A stretch of DNA of 64,000 nucleotides, from NCBI GenBank assembly GCA_036824045.1, contig DAITAZ010000009.1:32220-96219 (forward strand). Reading direction: 5' to 3'. The notes beneath the pieces are model-generated. The model searched no databases. It was not told where the DNA came from and saw nothing but the letters and a program-made list of their open reading frames with translations. The position numbers and the translations under genes are program-made. The DNA is from DAITAZ01 sp036824045. GTDB taxonomy: Bacteria; Pseudomonadota; Gammaproteobacteria; Burkholderiales; Rhodocyclaceae. This document shows positions 59,090-64,000 of this stretch, in pieces. Within the stretch, counting starts at the first letter, position 1. Every line of letters starts with the position of its first letter.

Positions 59090-59566
59090 ATGCAGCGCCC
59101 CGAACTGAAAACCCTCCAGAACATCGAATCCGCCTTTGCGGGGGAAGCGATGGCTCACATCAAGTACCGCTACTTCGCTCGGGTGGCCCGGGCGGCGGGC
59201 GATGAGGAAACTGCCCGGGTGTTTGAAGCTACGGCGGAACAGGAAGTGGCCCACGCCTTCGGCCACCTGGACCTGCTTTACCCGCCGGCCAGCCTGACGC
59301 CGGCGCGATGCCTGGAACTGGCCATTGCCGGGGAAACCTACGAGTACACCGAGATGTATCCGGGTTTCCGCAAGACGGCGGAGGCGGAGGGCAATGCCGC
59401 CGCGGTGGCCGAAATCGACGAGCAGATCGCCGAATCCCGCACGCACGCCGCGTCCTTCCAGCGCACCCTGGCGGTGGCGGCCAAGCGTTTCGCGGCGCTG
59501 GCCAAGGTGGAAGAACGGCATGCCGGCCACTACCGCGCCGAACTGGCACGGGTGCGGGGCGTCTGA
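59090..59566 (+). CDS. Rubrerythrin (without C-terminal rubredoxin domain)
   Basis: A 158-residue ferritin-like four-helix protein with a non-haem diiron site that reduces hydrogen peroxide to water. Ligands are visible as Glu19 in AGEAMAH, Glu52/His55 in AEQEVAH, Glu82 and Glu86 in GETYEY, and Glu142/His144 in KVEERHAGH. Classical rubrerythrin also has a rubredoxin tail; here that is missing and a separate rubredoxin gene follows 78 bp on. AGGAG (59079-59083) is spaced 6 nt from ATG 59090, which is preferred to ATG 59084. First gene of a four-gene operon. Confidence 0.93.
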   Translation: MQRPELKTLQNIESAFAGEAMAHIKYRYFARVARAAGDEETARVFEATAEQEVAHAFGHLDLLYPPASLTPARCLELAIAGETYEYTEMYPGFRKTAEAEGNAAAVAEIDEQIAESRTHAASFQRTLAVAAKRFAALAKVEERHAGHYRAELARVRGV

Positions 59567-59644
59567 ACACCCGGGGCAGCGAACCGCCCGGCGGGCGCCG
59601 GCTGCCGGATAGCACTTGATACTCAAAGCATGAGGAATACACCC

Positions 59645-59818
59645 ATGAAGATCTGGCAATGTGTGGTTTGCGGATTCATCTACGACGAGCGCACGGGGAT
59701 GCCCGAGGACGGCATCGCCGCGGGCACCCGCTGGGAGGATATCCCCGGTGACTGGTTCTGCCCGGATTGCGGCGTCGGCAAGGAGGACTTCGAGATGATC
59801 GAAGTTCAGGCAGCCTGA
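59645..59818 (+). CDS. Rubredoxin
   Basis: A 57-residue iron protein. Cys6 and Cys9 (CVVCG) with Cys39 and Cys42 (CPDCG) hold one iron in an FeS4 site. Conserved DWFCPDCGVGKEDFE is typical. It would pass electrons from rubredoxin reductase, two genes downstream, to rubrerythrin. AGGAA precedes the ATG. Second gene of the peroxide-defence operon. Confidence 0.97.
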   Translation: MKIWQCVVCGFIYDERTGMPEDGIAAGTRWEDIPGDWFCPDCGVGKEDFEMIEVQAA

Positions 59819-59881
59819 GCAAGGCATCCCGCCTGGCGGCAAGTCCGCTTGCGGCCGGGCGTCGAGGCACAGGAGACGGAC

Positions 59882-60346
59882 ATGGATATCGGCATCGAAC
59901 TGGAAGGTCGTCAGGCCATTGCCGAAGGGCTTTCCCGGTTGCTGGCGGACAGTTTCATCCTCTATCTGAAGACCCACAACTACCACTGGAACGTGACCGG
60001 CCCCATGTTCCAGACCCTGCACGTGATGTTCATGGAGCAGTACACCGAGGTGTGGCAGGCGCTGGACGTGATCGCCGAGCGCATCCGCGCCCTGGGGTTC
60101 CCGGCGCCCGGAACCAGCCGGGCGTTCGCTGCCCTGGCCTCCATTCCCGAACATGCGGGCGTGCCCCGGGCCGAAGAGATGGTGCGGCAACTGGTAGCCG
60201 GTCAGGAGGCGGTGGTACGCACTGCCCGCAGCCTGTTGCCAAGGGTGGCCCAGGCGCATGACGAGCCGACCGCCGATCTGCTGACCCAGCGCATGCAGGT
60301 GCACGAGAAGAATGCCTGGATGCTGCGCAGCCTGTTGGAGAACTGA
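59882..60346 (+). CDS. dps: Dps family DNA-binding ferritin-like protein
   Basis: A 154-residue Dps protein that forms dodecamers, oxidises iron with hydrogen peroxide and stores it. The ferroxidase ligands His35 (NYHWNVTG), His47, Asp62 and Glu66 (DVIAER) keep the E. coli spacing. The N-terminus lacks the long Lys-rich tail used for DNA binding in E. coli Dps, so iron storage may be its main role. AGGAG stands before the ATG. Its stop is directly followed by the start of the reductase gene. Confidence 0.94.
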   Translation: MDIGIELEGRQAIAEGLSRLLADSFILYLKTHNYHWNVTGPMFQTLHVMFMEQYTEVWQALDVIAERIRALGFPAPGTSRAFAALASIPEHAGVPRAEEMVRQLVAGQEAVVRTARSLLPRVAQAHDEPTADLLTQRMQVHEKNAWMLRSLLEN

Positions 60347-61543
60347 ATGACGCATGTGGACATGGTGGGGCAGCCCGCCGGTGAGGGACCGGTGGTGATC
60401 GTGGGCAGTGGCCTGGCGGGCTACACGCTGGCGCGGGAGCTGCGCCGGCTGGACGCGGCGCGGCCGATCATCGTGCTCACCGCCGACGGCGGCGAGGCTT
60501 ACGCCAAGCCCATGCTGTCCAACGCCCTGGCCCAGCGCAAAAGTCCGGCGCAACTGGTCAACGTCCCGGCTGCCGAAATGGCGTCCCAGCATCGGCTGGA
60601 CGTACACGCGGGCATCCGGGTGCGGGACATCGACCCGGAGCGGCGCCTGCTGCTGACCGACACCGGCACCCTGGCCTACGGCCAGTTGGTGCTCGCCCTG
60701 GGCGCCGACCCCATTCGCCTGCCTTTGCAGGGGGATGGGGCGGGGGAGGTGTTGTCGGTCAACGACCTTGCCGACTATCGCCTGTTCCGGGCGCGGCTGC
60801 AGCCCGGCGACCGGGTGGCGATACTGGGGGGCGGGCTCATTGGCTGCGAATTCGCCAACGATCTGCTGGCGGCGGGTTACCGGGTCAGCATCGTCGATCC
60901 CGCAGCGTGGCCGGTGGCCGGCCTGCTGCCCGAGGCTGCCGGCCGGCGCCTGCAGGCAGCGCTGGCGGAACTGGGGGCCGACTGGCACCTGGCGTCGGCC
61001 GCAACCGAGGTGATGTGCACCGAAGAGGGCTATCGCCTCACCCTGAGCGATGGCCGGATGCTGGCCACCGATCTGGTGCTCAGCGCCGTCGGCTTGCGCC
61101 CGCGCATCGCCCTGGCCGAGTCGGCGGGCTTGCAGGTGGGGCGGGGAATCCAGGTGGATGCATGGGCTGCCACCTCGGCCCCGGGCATCTTCGCGCTGGG
61201 CGATTGCGCCGAGTACCCGGGCGGCGTGATGCCTTACGTGATGCCCATCATGACCGCTGCCCGGGCGCTGGCCGCCACCCTGGCTGGGCGGCCCACAGCC
61301 ATCGTTTTCGGGCCCATGCCGGTGCAGATCAAGACGCCGGCTTGTCCGGTGGTGACGCTGCCGCCGCCCAAGGGGGCGCCCGGGGGATGGCAGGAGATGG
61401 CGGCGCAGCCGGACTGCCACGCCTGGACGGACGCGGCGGGCCGCCTGGGGGGCTTCGCGCTCCTGGGGGCCGCGGTGGCGGAGCGGAGCGCCTGGCTCAA
61501 GCGCCTGGGCCAGCCTTTGCAGGCTGACCCGGGTTCGACCTGA
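60347..61543 (+). CDS. Rubredoxin reductase-like NAD(P)/FAD oxidoreductase
   Basis: A 398-residue flavoprotein. The FAD motif is VVIVGSGLAGYTLARELR near residue 17, the NAD(P)H motif is VAILGGGLIGCEFANDLLAA near 159, and the second FAD motif is GIFALGDCAEYPGGVMPYVM near 281. These match rubredoxin/rubredoxin-like reductases of the NorW/AlkT type. It would supply electrons to the rubredoxin encoded 0.5 kb upstream. Its ATG follows the dps stop without a gap, so translation is coupled. It ends 3 bp from the convergent spermidine synthase-like gene. Confidence 0.9.
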   Translation: MTHVDMVGQPAGEGPVVIVGSGLAGYTLARELRRLDAARPIIVLTADGGEAYAKPMLSNALAQRKSPAQLVNVPAAEMASQHRLDVHAGIRVRDIDPERRLLLTDTGTLAYGQLVLALGADPIRLPLQGDGAGEVLSVNDLADYRLFRARLQPGDRVAILGGGLIGCEFANDLLAAGYRVSIVDPAAWPVAGLLPEAAGRRLQAALAELGADWHLASAATEVMCTEEGYRLTLSDGRMLATDLVLSAVGLRPRIALAESAGLQVGRGIQVDAWAATSAPGIFALGDCAEYPGGVMPYVMPIMTAARALAATLAGRPTAIVFGPMPVQIKTPACPVVTLPPPKGAPGGWQEMAAQPDCHAWTDAAGRLGGFALLGAAVAERSAWLKRLGQPLQADPGST

Positions 61544-61546
61544 GGC

Positions 61547-63637
61547 TTACTTGAGGATGGGCAGCAGGCTGCTGAAGTCGTCCGTCCAGTGGCGGATGCC
61601 GGGCCGGATGGGCGCGTCGTTGCGGGCGGCCTGGATCTTGGGGTGCTGGAGCAGTGCGCCGCGCTTGCTCACCAGCACCCAGTCCGAGTGGTAGGCGTCG
61701 AGGGCGTCGTCGTCCTGGTTGCTCACCAGCACGGAGGGGTAGCCGTGGCGTTCCGCCGCCAGCTTGACGATGGGGGGCAGGTCCAGGAAGCGGTTGGTGA
61801 CGTGGACCGCCAGCACGCCGTCGGGCTTGAGGTGCCGGAAGTAGAGGGCAAAGGCTTCCTGGGTGAGCAGGTGGGCGGGCACGGAGTCGCCTGAAAAAGC
61901 ATCCACCAGCAGCACATCGAAGCCCTGCGCGGGTTCCCGCTCCAGGGCCAGGCGACCGTCCCCCAGCACCAGGTCCAGCTTGCCGCGCACATCCTGCAGG
62001 TAGGTGAAGTGGCGGCGGGCCATATCCAGCACCAGGGGATTGATCTCGTAGGCGCGATAGCGATCCTCCGGGCGGGCGTAGGTGAGCAGGGTGCCGGCGC
62101 CGAGGCCGACGATGCCGACGCTCTGCGGGCCGCTGCCACGGCTCAGGGTGATGGCCATGCCGGCGCCGCCGATGGGGCTGTAGTAGGTAGTGGGCTGGTA
62201 GCGGCGCTCGCCGGTCATGTATTGCTGGCCGTGGATCACACTGCCGTGGAGCAGCCGGTGGCGCAGGTCGCCCGCGGCCTCCGAGCCTCGGGCGCTGACC
62301 CGCAGGGCGCCGAAGAAGTTGCGCCCCACTTCCAGCGCGCCGCCCACATCGTCGTACTGCTGATGGGCGTGGATGGCGCCGTAGGCGGCCGTGGAGAGCG
62401 CGGCCCCGAGCAGCAGCGCCGGGCGGGGCAGGCCGGGCAGACGGGCGGCCGGGTCCCGCAAGAGCACGAAGAGCACCACCGCCACGGTGAGCGCCAGGCC
62501 GATGGCCAGTTCGAATTCCGCGGCGAAGAAGTTCGGCGCAATCACCCCGACGAACAGCCCGCCCATGGCCCCGCCCAGGGAGAGCATCAGGTAAAAGCCG
62601 GTGAGGTGGCTGGGGTCCGGCCGCAGGCGGGAAAGCTCGCCGTGGCAGATCATGCAGAAGACGAACAGCGCCGCCACGTAGATCACGATCTGCCACGTGG
62701 GGCTCACGTCCGCGGTGCCCTGGGTGGGCAGCCAGGCCAGGGCCGCGGCTCCGGCCAGGAAGAGCGGCACGTAGAGCGTGCGCCGGTACCAGCGGGGGTG
62801 ATCGAAGCACAGGATGAAACTCAGCAGATATAGGGCCAGGGGCGGCAACCACAACATGGGCACCGGCGCGATGTTCTGGGTCAGGTGGCTGGTCACCGCC
62901 ACCAGCAGGATGGAGGGGCAGGCGGCCAGGGCCGCCCACAGCGCCATGCGGCCCAGGGTGGGCGCCGCGCTCGCCGGCCCGGCCTGGGCCACCGCCTGCC
63001 GTGCGCCCCGCGCCCCGCGCAGGGCCAGGAAGGCGCAACAGGCGGCAAAGACCACGAAGCCCGCGGACCAGCCCCAGGACTGCCAGCGGGTGGTGCTGTA
63101 GGGCTCGATGGCCAGCGGATAACCGATCAGCGCGATCATCGAGCCCAGGTTGGAGAGCGCGAACAGCCGGTAGGGCACGGCACCCGGGCGCTCCCGCGCG
63201 AACCAGGCCTGGAGCAGCGGCCCGGTGGTGGAAAGGGCGAAATAGGGCAGGCCGATGGTGGCACCCAGCAGGCCCAGGATGCGCAGGGCGGGGTCTTCAT
63301 CGCCCAGGGGCTTCCACTCCGCCGACGGCAGGATGGGCAGGGTCAGGCAAGCCGCCACCAGCACGCCGATGTGCAGCCAGCTCTGGTGGCGGGGAGAAAG
63401 GGCGCCCACCACCCAGTGGGTATAGAGATAGCCGCCCAGCAAGACCAGTTGGAAGAACAGCAGGCATACCGTCCATACCGAAGCCGAGCCGCCAAACCAG
63501 GGCAGGATGAGCTTGCCGATGATGGGCTGGACCTGGAACAGCAGAAAGGCGCTGAGAAAGATGGTGCTGCCGTAGAGGATGACGCTGGAAACACTGGTGC
63601 GTGCGGCCGCCTGCCGCTGGATGGCGATGGAGTCCAT
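61547..63637 (-). CDS. Fused MFS-type membrane / spermidine synthase-like protein
   Basis: A 696-residue fusion. The first 450 residues hold about 12 membrane helices beginning with SSVILYGSTIFLSAFLLFQV and including the conserved PIIGKLILPWFGGSASVWT. The C-terminal 230 residues are a Rossmann methyltransferase-like domain of the spermidine synthase family (GIVGLGAGTLLTYARPEDRY, VLGDGRLALEREP, DVLLVDAFSGDSVPAHLL). Such fused proteins are common; some lack spermidine synthase activity and their substrate is unknown. A plausible -10 (TATACT, minus strand, 63678-63683) lies 41 nt upstream. Convergent with the peroxide operon. Confidence 0.92.
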   Translation of the reverse strand: MDSIAIQRQAAARTSVSSVILYGSTIFLSAFLLFQVQPIIGKLILPWFGGSASVWTVCLLFFQLVLLGGYLYTHWVVGALSPRHQSWLHIGVLVAACLTLPILPSAEWKPLGDEDPALRILGLLGATIGLPYFALSTTGPLLQAWFARERPGAVPYRLFALSNLGSMIALIGYPLAIEPYSTTRWQSWGWSAGFVVFAACCAFLALRGARGARQAVAQAGPASAAPTLGRMALWAALAACPSILLVAVTSHLTQNIAPVPMLWLPPLALYLLSFILCFDHPRWYRRTLYVPLFLAGAAALAWLPTQGTADVSPTWQIVIYVAALFVFCMICHGELSRLRPDPSHLTGFYLMLSLGGAMGGLFVGVIAPNFFAAEFELAIGLALTVAVVLFVLLRDPAARLPGLPRPALLLGAALSTAAYGAIHAHQQYDDVGGALEVGRNFFGALRVSARGSEAAGDLRHRLLHGSVIHGQQYMTGERRYQPTTYYSPIGGAGMAITLSRGSGPQSVGIVGLGAGTLLTYARPEDRYRAYEINPLVLDMARRHFTYLQDVRGKLDLVLGDGRLALEREPAQGFDVLLVDAFSGDSVPAHLLTQEAFALYFRHLKPDGVLAVHVTNRFLDLPPIVKLAAERHGYPSVLVSNQDDDALDAYHSDWVLVSKRGALLQHPKIQAARNDAPIRPGIRHWTDDFSSLLPILK

Positions 63638-63925
63638 TCCCGTGATCCTGTGGTTACCTGACCGTTATTGTGGGGTCAGTATAACCTCATGAAAGACAAG
63701 GAAAAATGGCACCAGTCTGGTGCGGTCCATGCACGCGGAACGGGATTGGTGCAAGCCGAAAAAATGGCAATACCGCAACGGGATGGGCCGCGGCGGCCGG
63801 CAGGCGGCAAGTGCCTTTTGGGGCGAGGGATTTTCTTGCCCTCCGGCGGCGGCCGCAGCGTGCCGCGCAGGGCCGATCCGGGAGAAATGGCGAAAACAGT
63901 CGCCGTCAGCGCGCCGGGGCCTTGC
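63638..63925. other. Intergenic region with NtrC-like palindrome
   Basis: About 290 bp without a gene. GCACC-AGTCT-GGTGC (63709-63723), a perfect 7-bp inverted repeat around one base, matches the core of the NtrC site TGCACC-N5-GGTGCA. No sigma54 promoter of good quality is visible beside it, so the role is open. Confidence 0.35.
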
Positions 63926-64000
63926 TCAGGCCGCGCTCCCGCTACGCCAGCGCGGGGTGGCGAAGGCTTCGGCGAGGAAGTCCACCAGCACCCGCACCTT
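63926..64000 (-). CDS. LysR-type transcriptional regulator, C-terminal end (partial)
   Basis: The last 24 codons of a minus-strand gene whose 5' part lies beyond the window. The encoded end KVRVLVDFLAEAFATPRWR is the usual C-terminus of LysR family effector-binding domains. The stop is TGA at 63928-63926. Which regulator it is cannot be told from so short a piece. Confidence 0.7.
   Translation of the reverse strand, partial: KVRVLVDFLAEAFATPRWRSGSAA

Noticed and set aside
59535..59560. TGGCACGGGTGCG as a possible sigma54 promoter
   Set aside because: It is inside the rubrerythrin coding region and lacks the GC at the required 10 nt spacing from GG.
1..64000. CRISPR arrays, insertion sequences, prophage or integrase genes, rRNA and tRNA genes
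   Set aside because: I looked for regular repeats, transposase or integrase motifs, and RNA gene signatures and found none I could support.

Overview
The window looks like chromosomal DNA of a GC-rich Gram-negative bacterium, most likely a betaproteobacterium near Rhodocyclales or Nitrosomonadales. Supporting signs are the order LysM protein - dprA - smg - topB, the gshA type that resembles the proteobacterial TIGR02049 family, an NDUFA9-like protein, DUF1840, and several -10 elements reading TACAAT about 30-37 nt before starts. The taxonomic placement is inference. I see no rRNA, tRNA, CRISPR array, transposase or prophage, so this reads as core chromosome with some accessory genes.

Layout. 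0-5.5 kb: the end of azlC, azlD, a SMUG1-type uracil-DNA glycosylase, thrH, a yqjD/yqjE/yqjK-like envelope trio, a ROK fructokinase, DUF1840 and a DUF883-like protein. 5.5-12.4 kb: a CAP lipoprotein and def on the minus strand, then LysM protein, dprA, smg and topB on the plus strand. 12.4-16.8 kb: a noncoding block with an orphan sigma54-type promoter, an FAA hydrolase, an MBL hydrolase, a DegQ-like protease with a sigmaE-like promoter, and a 0.8 kb noncoding region with a DnaA-box array. 16.8-24 kb: gshA-gshB-apbE-TSUP, then a CZB protein, an AlkD-like protein and pgm. 24-31.2 kb: a proline-rich lipoprotein and a 1984-residue tandem UvrA whose gene carries palindromic repeats in frame. 31.2-36.8 kb: a roadblock/PhnD-like pair, a second unusual noncoding region, a KpsC-like protein and a CotH-like protein. 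36.8-43.9 kb: two DJ-1/PfpI proteins and the sulfate uptake operon sbp-rhodanese-cysT-cysW-cysA-cysB. 43.9-52.5 kb: DUF4838 protein, cca, GST, NDUFA9-like, pteridine reductase, MidA-like methyltransferase and gdhA. 52.5-57.7 kb: small unknown genes, a DUF6156 gene with a sigma54-type promoter, mobA, dacB and a membrane protein. 57.8-64 kb: a polytopic membrane protein, the operon rubrerythrin - rubredoxin - dps - rubredoxin reductase behind an OxyR-like site, a fused MFS/spermidine synthase, and the end of a LysR-type regulator.

How genes work together. The sulfate operon is a complete ABC importer with its CysB-type regulator, and most members overlap by 1-4 bp. The 59-61.5 kb operon would form an electron chain from NAD(P)H through rubredoxin reductase and rubredoxin to rubrerythrin, with Dps storing iron, a coherent peroxide defence. 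The gshA-gshB pair makes glutathione. mobA and the sigma54-driven DUF6156 gene hint at molybdenum or nitrogen metabolism, but no nif gene is visible. The least expected features are the tandem UvrA with in-frame repeats, the DnaA-box array at 16.0-16.4 kb, and the orphan sigma54 promoter at 12.6 kb.
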